From Gemmatimonadota bacterium (lineage in GTDB: Bacteria; Gemmatimonadota; Gemmatimonadetes; Gemmatimonadales; Gemmatimonadaceae), in the NCBI GenBank assembly GCA_014192065.1, contig BJHH01000006.1:1-64000 (forward strand): DNA of 64,000 nucleotides, in the 5' to 3' direction. The notes below the pieces were generated by a model that did not search any database, was not told the origin of the DNA, and was given only the letters and a program-made list of their open reading frames with translations. Numbering within the stretch: position 1 is the first letter of the stretch; each line of letters opens with the position of its first letter. Positions 52,250 to 60,856 of this stretch are shown one piece after another. The translations under genes and the position numbers were made by a program.

Positions 52250-53495
52250 CCGCGGCAAGTCGACCACGCCACTTCCGCGCAACGTGAAGGCGCTCAGCGC
52301 GGTGAGTCTGCTCACCGATGCGTCGAGCGAGATGATCACCCCGCTCCTCCCGCTCTTCCTCACCGGAGTGCTTGGCGCGAGCGCAACGACGCTGGGCGCG
52401 ATCGAAGGGATCGCGGAGACCGTGGCCTCGATGCTGAAACTCGCCAGCGGCTGGTGGAGCGACCGGGTGAAGCGGCGAAAACCGCTCGTGCTCGCCGGAT
52501 ATGGCATCGCCTCGGCCGTACGGCCGCTGATCGCGTTCGCGGCGTACCCGTGGCATGTGCTCGTGGTGCGCGTCGCGGACCGAGTCGGGAAGGGAATCCG
52601 CTCGTCCCCACGGGACGCGTTGATCGCGGACGCGACGCCCGCCAAGGATCGGGGGCGCGCCTTTGGGTTCCATCGCGCGGCCGACAACTTCGGCGCCGTG
52701 CTGGGGCCGTTGGCAGCCTGGTTCATGCTTGAGCAGGGGAAGCTCGAGCTTCGCACCGTATTTCTGTGGGCCTCGGTGCCGGCGCTGCTCTCAGTCGTGG
52801 TCCTCTTCGTCTTTGTGCGCGAGGCCGGACCGCGCTCGGATCTTGGCACGATAGCGGCGCCCTCGCCGGCAACCTCAGCGGCGCCTTCGCCGCCGGCCAC
52901 ATTGGCGACGGGCTCACCGCAGACCGCGACCGAACCGCTTGGCGCCACCTTTTGGCGCTACCTCGCCGTTGTCGGCGTCTTTACGCTCGGCTGTTCGACC
53001 GATGCATTCCTGCTGCTTCGCGCATCGCAGATCGGGGTCGCGGCCGGATGGATTCCGGTGCTCTGGGCGGTGCACAATTTTGTGAGGGCGCTGTCGAGCA
53101 CGCCGGGTGGCCAGCTCTCGGATCGTCTTGGTCGCCGGCCGCTAATCCTTGCGGGCTGGGCCGTATATGCCGCGACCTACCTCTGCTTCGGGTTGGCGAG
53201 CGAGGCATGGCACGCCTGGGTGCTGCTCGCGGCCTACGGGCTCTATTTCGGCCTAGCCGAAGGTGCCGAAAAGGCGCTCGTCGCCGATCTCGTTCCGGCC
53301 GCACGGCGCGGGGCGGCGTTCGGCTGGTTCAACTTCGTCGTCGGCGTGAGCGCGCTGCCGGCTTCGCTCTTTTTTGGGTTTATCTGGGACCGCGTGGGTC
53401 CGGTTGCAGCATTTGGGATGGGCGCGTCACTGGCTGGTGCCGCCACGGTCGGACTGCTGCTCTTCGTCCCGCGCCCGGTCGCACCGAGCCGTTAG
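52242..53495 (+). CDS. MFS transporter
   Basis: This is a 417-residue inner-membrane protein with 12 spans in two halves, split by a long Ala/Ser/Pro/Thr-rich loop (about 200-228). The signature between spans 2 and 3, WWSDRVKRRKP, is present, with SDRLGRRPLILAGW its second-half copy. RVADRVGKGIRSSPRDALIADATP marks the relative of the multidrug/sugar efflux group. GTG 52242 overlaps the kinase stop by 8 bp, so it belongs to the same operon as the symporter, the nucleotidyltransferase and the kinase. Its stop overlaps the convergent ybdD stop in a TTAG. Confidence 0.85.
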   Translation: MADRGKSTTPLPRNVKALSAVSLLTDASSEMITPLLPLFLTGVLGASATTLGAIEGIAETVASMLKLASGWWSDRVKRRKPLVLAGYGIASAVRPLIAFAAYPWHVLVVRVADRVGKGIRSSPRDALIADATPAKDRGRAFGFHRAADNFGAVLGPLAAWFMLEQGKLELRTVFLWASVPALLSVVVLFVFVREAGPRSDLGTIAAPSPATSAAPSPPATLATGSPQTATEPLGATFWRYLAVVGVFTLGCSTDAFLLLRASQIGVAAGWIPVLWAVHNFVRALSSTPGGQLSDRLGRRPLILAGWAVYAATYLCFGLASEAWHAWVLLAAYGLYFGLAEGAEKALVADLVPAARRGAAFGWFNFVVGVSALPASLFFGFIWDRVGPVAAFGMGASLAGAATVGLLLFVPRPVAPSR

Positions 53496-53797
53496 CAACA
53501 GCGCTGGCCTGGCTTCGAGTATTTCGCCGTCATCCGTTCCTCGGCGAAGTCGCGTTCACTGAGCGGCGCTTCGCTCGGATGGCGCACCGCCATATGCCGC
53601 ACATACGTGTCGTAGTCCGGCACGCCGATGATGCGGCGCACAACAGGCACGATCCGCGCTATTGTGCGTGCGAGCCATCCGCCCTGAGGCGCTGCTCCCT
53701 GCGCTGCTCCCTGCGCTGCTCCCTGCGCTGCTCCCTGCGCCGCCGCCGGAGCGGCGGCGCAGGGAGCGATCTGTGAGACGATTCCAGTGTGGCGCAT
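53492..53797 (-). CDS. YbdD/YjiX family protein with repeat-bearing N-terminal extension
   Basis: YbdD/YjiX proteins (about 65 residues) are encoded next to cstA/btsT and are needed for full uptake. The C-terminal 60 residues fit: RRIIGVPDYDTYVRHMAVRHP, LSERDFAEERMTAKY and the terminal RCC. The given ATG at 53797 yields 101 residues, with an extra ~38 that contain four AAQG copies encoded by a 12-bp tandem repeat and a strong hairpin. The true start may be downstream, but the frame offers only GTG codons near IVPVV. The start lies 27 bp after the cstA stop. Confidence 0.72.
   Translation of the reverse strand: MRHTGIVSQIAPCAAAPAAAQGAAQGAAQGAAQGAAPQGGWLARTIARIVPVVRRIIGVPDYDTYVRHMAVRHPSEAPLSERDFAEERMTAKYSKPGQRCC
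53690..53737. repeat. 12-bp tandem repeat within ybdD
   Basis: Four exact copies of GCGCTGCTCCCT stand in tandem (53690-53737). On the minus strand they encode repeated Gln-Gly-Ala-Ala and keep the frame. Confidence 0.9.
53731..53768. repeat. 17-bp perfect hairpin within ybdD
   Basis: GCTCCCTGCGCCGCCGC (53731-53747) pairs perfectly with its complement at 53752-53768 around a CGGA loop. It overlaps the last 12-bp repeat copy. In the minus-strand message it lies just inside ybdD and could slow RNA polymerase or ribosomes between cstA and ybdD. Confidence 0.8.
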
Positions 53798-53823
53798 GGA
53801 CAGTGTGTCGGCGAGTCGGTCGG

Positions 53824-55896
53824 TTACGGGATTGGCGCCAGCGCACTGCGCGGCGTGAACGGCACTTCGGTGCTGACCGCCGGCTTGCGCCCGCTCAGCA
53901 CAGCATACCACTCGCGGATCGAGCAGGTGAGAATGACGATGACGGCCAAGAGGAAAAAGGCCGCGACCGCGGCGTCGAGCCGGTCGTTGAAGATCATACG
54001 ACTCGCGTTGGCCGCGTTGGCGACACCGGGCGGCAGCGCGCCCTTGTCGAGAAACTCCTGCACCCAGCGTGCGTGCGACAGGAACCCGAGTTTGGGGTTC
54101 GCGGAGAACAGCTTCTGGTAGCCCGCCGTCATCGTGATGATCGTGAGCCAGCTGAGCGGCAGGAGCGTGATGAAGGCGTACTTCTGCTTTTTCATCTTGA
54201 TGATGACCGTCGTGCCGACGCAGAGTGCGATCGCGGCGAGCAGTTGGTTCGAAATGCCGAAGAGCGGCCAGAGCGTGTTCACGCCGCCGAGCGGATCGGT
54301 CACACCCTGATAGAGGAAGTAGCCCCAGCAGAGCACGACAATGGCACTCGCGAGCACCGATGCCGGATACCATGAGACACGACCGAATGGCGCCCAGACA
54401 TGCTTGCCGAGATCCTGCAGCATAAAGCGGCCGACCCGCGTGCCGGCGTCGAGCGTCGTGAGGATGAACAGCGCCTCGAACATAATCGCGAAGTGGTACC
54501 AGATCGCCATCGCGCCGGGGCCGCCGAGCACGTTCGAGAAGATGTGGGCCATGCCGACGGCGAGTGACGGCGCGCCGCCGGTGCGCGAGAGTAGCGACGA
54601 TTCCTGTACGCTGTTGGCCATCTCCTGGAGGCGCTCCGGAGTAATGACGAAGCCCCAGCTGCTGACGGCCGCGGACGCGCTCTGCACGGTCGTTCCGATC
54701 AGTCCAGCGGGCGCGTTGATGGCGAAATAGGCGCCGGGCTCGAGGATGCAGGCCGCGATCAGCGCGAGTACGGCGACCAGCGATTCGGTGAGCATCGATC
54801 CGTAGCCAATGAATCGTGCATCCACTTCGTTGGCGAGCAGTTTTGGCGTCGTGCCGGAACTAATCAGCGCGTGGAAGCCCGAGATCGCTCCGCACGCAAT
54901 AGTGATGAAGACGAACGGGAAGACCTTCCCCGCGAAGACTGGGCCATCACCGGTGGTGAAGAAACTCGTTGTCGACGGCATCTGCAGCGTCGGAAGCATG
55001 ATGAAGATGCCAATGGCGAGCGCAAACACCACGCCGATCTTCACAAACGCCGACAGGTAGTCGCGCGGCGCGAGCAGCAACCAGACGGGCAGCACCGAGG
55101 CCGCGAACCCGTAGGCCATGATCCAGAGTGCGAGCTGCGGACCGGTGAGCGTAAAAGTCGGCGCGAGCGCCGGGTTCTCCGCCACCCATTTACCGGCGAA
55201 GAGGGCGAACACGAGCATTCCGAGGCCAAGGAGCGTCGTCTCCAGCACCTTGCCGGGCCGCACGAATCGCATGTAGAGACCCATGATCATCGCGATCGGT
55301 ACGGTCAGCGCGAGCGTCACCGTGCCCCACGGGCTCGACTTGAGCGCGTTGGTGACGACGAGCGCGAGCACCGAGATCAGGATGATCATGATGCCGAACA
55401 CCGCCACGAGGGCGGTGAACCCGGCCACAGTGCCGATCTCCTCCTTGGCCATCTCTCCAAGCGACTTGCCGTTGCGGCGGGTCGAAGCGCAGAGGATCAG
55501 GCAGTCCTGCACCGCGCCGCCGAGCGCCACGCCGACCACGATCCAGAGGAATCCGGGCAGGTAGCCGAACTGCGCCGCCAGCGTGGGGCCGATGAGTGGG
55601 CCGGGGCCGGCGATCGCCGCGAAATGGTGCCCGAACACGATCCACTTGTTCGTCGGCACGAAATCGCGGCCGTCTGAGAGCCGCTCCGCGGGAGTCGACC
55701 GCGCCGGATCGAGTGCGAAGATCTTCGCCGCGATGATCTTGCTGTAGAACCGGTAGGCGATCAGGTAGATGCAGACCGCCGCGGTGACGAGCCACCCAGC
55801 GTTGATGGTCTCGCCGCGCTGCACGGCGATGTAACCGAGGGCCGACGCGCCGAGGACGGCGATGGCGGACCAGATGAGTTTCTGGAGAGTGGGCAT
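53824..55896 (-). CDS. cstA: Carbon starvation protein CstA (pyruvate/peptide transporter)
   Basis: CstA/BtsT proteins take up pyruvate or peptides across the inner membrane with protons. The 690-residue product has about 16-18 spans. The family blocks FVPTNKWIVFGHHFAAIAGPGPLIGP, GGAVQDCLILCASTRRNGKSLGEMAKEEIG and GVNTLWPLFGISNQLLAAIAL are present. ATG 55896 starts MPTLQKLIW; an in-frame start at 55932 adds 12 residues. The following ybdD gene is its usual partner. It is divergent from the isocitrate dehydrogenase gene with 199 bp between them, a plausible place for carbon-status control, though I see no clear operator. Confidence 0.93.
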   Translation of the reverse strand: MPTLQKLIWSAIAVLGASALGYIAVQRGETINAGWLVTAAVCIYLIAYRFYSKIIAAKIFALDPARSTPAERLSDGRDFVPTNKWIVFGHHFAAIAGPGPLIGPTLAAQFGYLPGFLWIVVGVALGGAVQDCLILCASTRRNGKSLGEMAKEEIGTVAGFTALVAVFGIMIILISVLALVVTNALKSSPWGTVTLALTVPIAMIMGLYMRFVRPGKVLETTLLGLGMLVFALFAGKWVAENPALAPTFTLTGPQLALWIMAYGFAASVLPVWLLLAPRDYLSAFVKIGVVFALAIGIFIMLPTLQMPSTTSFFTTGDGPVFAGKVFPFVFITIACGAISGFHALISSGTTPKLLANEVDARFIGYGSMLTESLVAVLALIAACILEPGAYFAINAPAGLIGTTVQSASAAVSSWGFVITPERLQEMANSVQESSLLSRTGGAPSLAVGMAHIFSNVLGGPGAMAIWYHFAIMFEALFILTTLDAGTRVGRFMLQDLGKHVWAPFGRVSWYPASVLASAIVVLCWGYFLYQGVTDPLGGVNTLWPLFGISNQLLAAIALCVGTTVIIKMKKQKYAFITLLPLSWLTIITMTAGYQKLFSANPKLGFLSHARWVQEFLDKGALPPGVANAANASRMIFNDRLDAAVAAFFLLAVIVILTCSIREWYAVLSGRKPAVSTEVPFTPRSALAPIP

Positions 55897-56095
55897 CGAA
55901 AGAAAATGCCCGTCATACCCACTCCGTCGCAACCTGTGCCTCGGTCACCCCCCGCAGGACGATTAGCTTTCACGGGTGATCCGATCCCCGAAAGCAGAGT
56001 GTTTTCCCGCCAGCCAGGCGAATCGGCCGGCAATCTTGGTCGTGGTCGCGCTCGCTCTCGTCGCGCCCCGATAAGACTCTTTCCTTCGATTCACG

Positions 56096-57109
56096 ATGAC
56101 GATTCATGCAACGCTGATCCCCGGTGACGGAATCGGCCCCGACATTACCGACGCAACCACGCGGCTCCTCGAGGCGGCTGGTGCAGAGATCACCTGGGAC
56201 CGACAGTTGGCCGGAATGGCCGCCGTGGCCGCGGCTGGCGACCCGATGCCCGACGTCACACTCGAGTCCATCAAGCGCACGAAACTCGCCCTGAAGGGGC
56301 CGCTCGAGACACCGGTCGGGACGGGCTTCCGGTCGGTCAACGTGGCGCTGCGCAAGACCTTCGATCTCTATGCGAACGTGCGGCCCGCCAAGTCGGTCGT
56401 GCCCGGCCTCCGGTTCAAGGACGTGGACATCATCCTCGTCCGCGAGAACACCGAAGGGCTCTATATCGGCATCGAGAACTACGTCCGGATCGGCGACGAC
56501 GATCGCGCGGCGGCGCAGTCGATCGCGGTGGTTACGCGGTACGGGGCCGAGCGGATTCACCGATACGCATTCGACCTAGCCGTGCGGCTCGGGCGCCAGA
56601 AGGTCACGCTCGTCCACAAGGCAAATATCCTCAAGTATTCGCAGGGATTGTTCCTCGACGTCGGGCGCGAGATCGCCAAAGAGTACACCGGCAAGGTCGA
56701 GGTCGAGGAGCGCATCGTGGATGCCTGCGCGATGGAACTCGTGACCAAGCCCGAGCGCTACGACGTGATCGTCACGACCAATCTGTTCGGCGACATCCTC
56801 TCGGACCTGACGTCGGGGCTCGTGGGTGGACTTGGCCTGACGCCCGGCGCGAACATCGGCAGGAATGCGGCGATTTTCGAGGCCGTGCATGGCACGGCCC
56901 CCGACATCGCCGGCAAGGGGGTGGCCAACCCGACCGCGGTGATGCTCGCGGCCTGCCAGATGCTCGACCACGTGGGTAAGCCGGAGTTGGCGACGCGTAT
57001 TCAACAGGCCATCGAGGCCACGCTTCGTGAACAGCAGACGGTCACGCGCGACATTGGTGGTACCGCCAACACCGCGGCGTTTACCGACGCTGTGATTGCC
57101 AAACTCTGA
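56096..57109 (+). CDS. NAD-dependent isocitrate dehydrogenase type
   Basis: This beta-decarboxylating dehydrogenase makes 2-oxoglutarate in the TCA cycle. It has 337 residues. LIPGDGIGPDIT starts the nucleotide fold. ALKGPLETPVGTGFRSVNVALRK holds the substrate Ser/Asn and Arg residues in the form typical of NAD-isocitrate dehydrogenases (TGFRSVNVALR), not the 3-isopropylmalate form. VRENTEGLYIGIEN, the catalytic Lys in HKANILK and NLFGDILSDL also fit. HGTAPDIAGKGVANPTA is the cofactor loop. Homoisocitrate dehydrogenase is the main alternative. The metallophosphoesterase gene starts 20 bp later. Confidence 0.88.
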   Translation: MTIHATLIPGDGIGPDITDATTRLLEAAGAEITWDRQLAGMAAVAAAGDPMPDVTLESIKRTKLALKGPLETPVGTGFRSVNVALRKTFDLYANVRPAKSVVPGLRFKDVDIILVRENTEGLYIGIENYVRIGDDDRAAAQSIAVVTRYGAERIHRYAFDLAVRLGRQKVTLVHKANILKYSQGLFLDVGREIAKEYTGKVEVEERIVDACAMELVTKPERYDVIVTTNLFGDILSDLTSGLVGGLGLTPGANIGRNAAIFEAVHGTAPDIAGKGVANPTAVMLAACQMLDHVGKPELATRIQQAIEATLREQQTVTRDIGGTANTAAFTDAVIAKL

Positions 57110-57128
57110 CGCTGCGGAGATCTGCTCG

Positions 57129-57956
57129 ATGCGCATCCTCCACGTCTCGGACCTGCACTTCGGGAGGAGTAGTATTCCCGCGCAGGTCACGGCGCTGGAG
57201 GGGTTTATGGCGCGCGAGACGCTCGACGCGATCGTGATTTCTGGCGATCTCTCGCAGCGCACGCGCCGGCACGAGTTCGCGAGCGCGAGCGCCTTCGTGC
57301 GGCGTTGCGAGGAGCGCGCGCCGACCCTCGTGGTGCCTGGAAATCACGATTGTGCCTGGTGGGGCGCCGTCTTCGGTATCGGTGATTCTGGCGCGATGTT
57401 CTCGCGCTATCGCGAGTTGATCCATTCGGAACTTCAGCCGGTCATCCAGATTCCCGGCGCGACCATCGTGGGCATCAACTCGGCGCACGGTATCCAGTCG
57501 TACACGCTGACCATGCGGCCACGCGACCTCTCGGTCGTGGGCGCGGTGCTCCCGCACCAGTGGGAGCGAGCACGCATTGCGTTCTCGCTCGCGCCTGAGA
57601 GCGACCTCAAAGTGCTCGTCGTGCATCACAATATTCTGCGGGGCAAGCGCTCCAATCGCTGGGGCCTTGCGACCCGTGCGTTGGGTGTCGTGGACGCCGC
57701 GTCCACCGGTGCCGACGTGGTCTGCTGCGGCCACGACCACGAGGAACGTGTCGAGGAGGTCGAGTCGACGCAGCGGAGGTTGGTTGTGTCCACCGCGGGC
57801 ACACTGACCAACCGCGTGCGTGGCGGCAGGCCCGGCTCGTGGAACCTCATCGAACGCGAGCCTGACCGGCTGTCTGTGTCGCTGTTCGAGTGGAACGAGT
57901 TGAGACGTGATTTCGGGCGTGCGCGCGTGTCGACTTGGGCGAGGCCGGCGGTCTGA
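57129..57956 (+). CDS. Calcineurin-like metallophosphoesterase
   Basis: The 275-residue product carries the two-metal site: Asp8 and His10 (SDLHFG), Asp40 (GDLSQR), Asn72 and His73 (GNHD), HHN and GHDH. This is the DUF-type cyclic-nucleotide phosphodiesterase/Icc clade. The substrate is unknown. ATG 57129 matches the family start MRILHVSDLH; an upstream in-frame start at 57096 overlaps the dehydrogenase gene. The SprT-like gene begins 3 bp after the stop, so they are cotranscribed. Confidence 0.88.
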   Translation: MRILHVSDLHFGRSSIPAQVTALEGFMARETLDAIVISGDLSQRTRRHEFASASAFVRRCEERAPTLVVPGNHDCAWWGAVFGIGDSGAMFSRYRELIHSELQPVIQIPGATIVGINSAHGIQSYTLTMRPRDLSVVGAVLPHQWERARIAFSLAPESDLKVLVVHHNILRGKRSNRWGLATRALGVVDAASTGADVVCCGHDHEERVEEVESTQRRLVVSTAGTLTNRVRGGRPGSWNLIEREPDRLSVSLFEWNELRRDFGRARVSTWARPAV

Positions 57957-57958
57957 CC

Positions 57959-58642
57959 ATGCCGAGGGACGGCGCACCGCCGTCCGCCGCCGCGTCGGTG
58001 TCACTGCTCGAGCAGTTGCGCGCCCTCGGGCTTCGCTGGGTCGAGGAGCTGCGGCTTACGCGAAACCGCCGCACGATGGTCAGCATTCGCGGCCGGACGC
58101 TTCGTCTGCACCACGCCTATGTGCAAGCCCCGCTGGTGGTGCATCGGGCGGTGGTCGCGTTCGTGATGGCGCGTGGCAGTGCGCGCCACGCCGCGCGACG
58201 CGACATCGTGGAGTGGGCGGCGCAGATCCCGCCGGATGACCGTCCGTTCCGCTCCGAACGCACGCATCCGGACGACCTCTCGCTCAGTGAGCACTTCGCC
58301 CTCTGCCATGGCCGGCTCAACGCGATACAGTTTGGTGGCTCACTCGGTCCCGTCGCGGTGCGCGTGTCACGCCGGATGAAAACCCGCCTCGGTCATTTTT
58401 CGCCACGGCGCGGGGAAGTGAAGCCGGAGATCGCGATCTCCGCGCGCCACGTGCGGCACCACGGCATGGCCGATGCGGAACTCACGCTTCTGCACGAGAT
58501 GGTGCACCAGTGGCAGCACGAATCCGGTCTGCCGCTCGGCCACGGACCCGCGTTTAGGGACAAGGCGCGTGAGGTCGGGATTCCACCGCGGGCGACCCGG
58601 AAGGTCGACTCACGTCTCGAGGCGGCTGGTCGCTACTGTTAA
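57959..58642 (+). CDS. SprT-like zinc metalloprotein
   Basis: The 227-residue product has the HExxH zinc motif at His179-Glu180-His183 (LLHEMVHQW) with a later His195 in GHGPAF, the SprT layout. The N-terminal part (1-140) is basic with no recognised domain. SprT relatives (Spartan in eukaryotes) cleave DNA-bound proteins, but the bacterial function is not established. The C-terminal zinc-ribbon of eukaryotic relatives is absent. ATG 57959 is 3 bp after the previous stop; a TTG at 57935 is an alternative. Confidence 0.8.
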   Translation: MPRDGAPPSAAASVSLLEQLRALGLRWVEELRLTRNRRTMVSIRGRTLRLHHAYVQAPLVVHRAVVAFVMARGSARHAARRDIVEWAAQIPPDDRPFRSERTHPDDLSLSEHFALCHGRLNAIQFGGSLGPVAVRVSRRMKTRLGHFSPRRGEVKPEIAISARHVRHHGMADAELTLLHEMVHQWQHESGLPLGHGPAFRDKAREVGIPPRATRKVDSRLEAAGRYC

Positions 58643-58646
58643 GCAC

Positions 58647-59876
58647 ATGTCGACCCCAGCCAACGACGCATTCCTCGCATCGCCGGAGCTCAAGCCCCGC
58701 GACGGCGACCTGTTCAACATCGATGCCGCGCTGACCGAAGAAGAGCGCGCGGTCCGCGATTCCGTTCGCCGCTTCGTGGACGAGCGCGTGCTACCGATCA
58801 TCGGCCACTGCTACGTCGAGGGAAAGTTCCCGATGGAGCTCGTTCCAGAAATGGGCGAGCTCGGTGTCTTCGGCGCGAACTTGCCGGAAGAGTACGGCTG
58901 CGCTGGGCTGAACAACGTCAGCTACGGGCTCATTATGCAGGAGCTCGAGCGCGGCGACTCCGGCGTGCGCTCGTTCGCGAGTGTGCAGGGCGCGCTCGTG
59001 ATGTACCCCATCTTCGCGTTCGGCTCGGAAGAGCAGAAGCGGCACTGGCTCCCGAAAATGGCCAAGGGCACTGCGATCGGGTGCTTCGGGCTCACCGAGC
59101 CTGACTACGGGTCGAACCCGGCTGGCATGATCACGCGGGCGCGCAAGCAGGCAGACGGCTCGTGGATCCTGAATGGTGCCAAGATGTGGATCACCAACGG
59201 GACGAATGCGGTGGTGGCTGTCGTGTGGGCCAAGACCGAGGACCACGATGCCGACGGCACGAGCATCCGCGGCTTCCTCGTTCCCACCGACTCGAAGGGG
59301 TTCACGGCCAAGGACCAGAAGGGCAAGCTGTCGCTCCGCGCGAGTGACACGAGCGAACTGGTGTTCAGCGACGTGCATCTTTCCGCCGACGCGATCCTCC
59401 CCAAGTCGGGCGGGCTGAAGAGTCCGCTCCTCTGCCTGACACAGGCGCGCTACGGCATTGCGTGGGGAGCGACCGGTGCGGCGATGGCCTGCTACGAAGA
59501 GGCGCTCGCCTATGCCAAGACGCGCGTCATGTTCGACAAGCCGATCGGCGGATTCCAGATCCAGCAGGTGCGGCTCGCCGACATGATCACCGAGATCGTC
59601 AAGGCCCAGCTCGTCTCACTGCACTTGGGACGGATGAAGGACGCTGGGACGTTTACGCCCCAGCAGGTGTCGCTCGCCAAGCGAAATAACGTGAACATCG
59701 CCACCGATATCGCCCGCGAGGCGCGCCGCCTGCTCGGCGCGAACGGTATTCTCGCCGAGTATGCCAGTATGCGGCACATGGCAAACCTGGAGAGCGTCTA
59801 CACGTACGAGGGAACGCACGACATTCACTCGCTGGTGCTTGGCATGGCCGTCACGGGCATGAACGCCTTTAAATAG
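58647..59876 (+). CDS. Acyl-CoA dehydrogenase, glutaryl-CoA dehydrogenase-like
   Basis: This FAD enzyme oxidises an acyl-CoA and passes electrons to ETF. It has 409 residues from ATG 58647. GCFGLTEPDYGSNP and MWITNGTNA are the flavin/acyl sites. The catalytic Glu388 lies in TYEGTHDIHSLVLG, the spacing of glutaryl-CoA dehydrogenases, whose YEGTHDIH.LI.G...TG.NAF end it shares. Glutaryl-CoA dehydrogenase also decarboxylates to crotonyl-CoA in lysine and tryptophan breakdown. The frame is open upstream to 58473 inside the SprT gene. etfB-etfA lie nearby downstream across the SDR gene. Confidence 0.88.
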   Translation: MSTPANDAFLASPELKPRDGDLFNIDAALTEEERAVRDSVRRFVDERVLPIIGHCYVEGKFPMELVPEMGELGVFGANLPEEYGCAGLNNVSYGLIMQELERGDSGVRSFASVQGALVMYPIFAFGSEEQKRHWLPKMAKGTAIGCFGLTEPDYGSNPAGMITRARKQADGSWILNGAKMWITNGTNAVVAVVWAKTEDHDADGTSIRGFLVPTDSKGFTAKDQKGKLSLRASDTSELVFSDVHLSADAILPKSGGLKSPLLCLTQARYGIAWGATGAAMACYEEALAYAKTRVMFDKPIGGFQIQQVRLADMITEIVKAQLVSLHLGRMKDAGTFTPQQVSLAKRNNVNIATDIAREARRLLGANGILAEYASMRHMANLESVYTYEGTHDIHSLVLGMAVTGMNAFK

Positions 59877-59901
59877 GGCGGTACACCGCACCGCGGAACG
59901 A

Positions 59902-60708
59902 CTACGTTCTGGCCTTCCCGTACTTCGCCCTGAACGGCCGTAGGATCCACGCGGGCATGAACCGGAGCATCAGCACGACCAGTTTGTACCGCCTGGTCGG
60001 GACGCACACGACCGGCCCCTTCGCCGCGAGTTGTGCCAGTGAATCGTCCACGACGCGGTCGGCGGAGAGCCAAAGGATGCGCGGGATTTTGGACTTGTCG
60101 ATCCCGGCGCGGTCGTGGAATTCGGTGCGCGTGAAACCCGGGCAGAGCGCTTGAATCTGTACGCCGGTGCCCTCGAGTTCGAGGCCGAGTCCCTCGCAGA
60201 ACACCCGCTCCCACGCCTTGGTGGCACAATAGTTCACGTTGCCCATCGAGTAGGTGAACGACGCGACCGACGAGACGATGATGATCTGTCCCCGGCCGCG
60301 TTCGATCATCCCGGGCAGAGCGGCGCGGGTGTGCAGCATCGGCGCCATGACATGTAGTTCCAGCATTGTCGCCTGCTCGGCGAACGGCCGGTTGACGAGG
60401 CGACCCTTGGTGCCGAAGCCGGCGCTGTGCACGAGCACGGACAGTCGTGGTTCCTGAGTGATGCGGTCGGCGACTCGGCGCATACCATCGTCGCGGGAGA
60501 GGTCGGCCGCGAGGGCCTCGGCGTTGATGCCGTATTGCAACGCGAGCTCGTCGGCGACCGTGCCCAATCGTGTGGCGTCGCGCGCGACAAGGATCAGATC
60601 GTGTCCGCTGGCGGCGAGCCGCTGCGCGAATACCCGGCCGATGCCAGCGGTCGCTCCGGCAACCAAGGCGACGAGGCGCACGGATCCGGAATCAGCAGGT
60701 GCAGACAC
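59902..60708 (-). CDS. Short-chain dehydrogenase/reductase
   Basis: This NAD(P)-dependent oxidoreductase has 268 residues from GTG 60708. AGATAGIGRVFA is the cofactor motif (TGxxxGIG), and the catalytic triad is the Ser in VSSVASF with YCATK (Tyr and Lys). The C-terminal half resembles SDR family members with an extended membrane-associated tail (LVVLMLRFMPAWILRPFRAKYG), which may be a lipid-active group. GGAG lies 9 nt upstream of GTG 60708; ATG 60756 is an alternative without a ribosome-binding site. It converges with the acyl-CoA dehydrogenase and is divergent from etfB. Confidence 0.82.
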   Translation of the reverse strand: MSAPADSGSVRLVALVAGATAGIGRVFAQRLAASGHDLILVARDATRLGTVADELALQYGINAEALAADLSRDDGMRRVADRITQEPRLSVLVHSAGFGTKGRLVNRPFAEQATMLELHVMAPMLHTRAALPGMIERGRGQIIIVSSVASFTYSMGNVNYCATKAWERVFCEGLGLELEGTGVQIQALCPGFTRTEFHDRAGIDKSKIPRILWLSADRVVDDSLAQLAAKGPVVCVPTRRYKLVVLMLRFMPAWILRPFRAKYGKART

Positions 60709-60856
60709 GGGACGACGCTCCGGAGGGGTTTCTGTACGATAAGCGTGTGCAGGCATAAAGGAAAACGGGCCAAGGAGTTTCTGGTCGCGCGACGCTGTCG
60801 TCGTCTGCTGCCCGACACTAACTTTTGTGCCTGAACTCCAACACGGAATTTCCGCG

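Noticed and set aside
51152-52948. 598-codon minus-strand frame opposite the kinase and MFS genes
   Set aside because: Both plus-strand genes have full motif sets; the minus frame has none.
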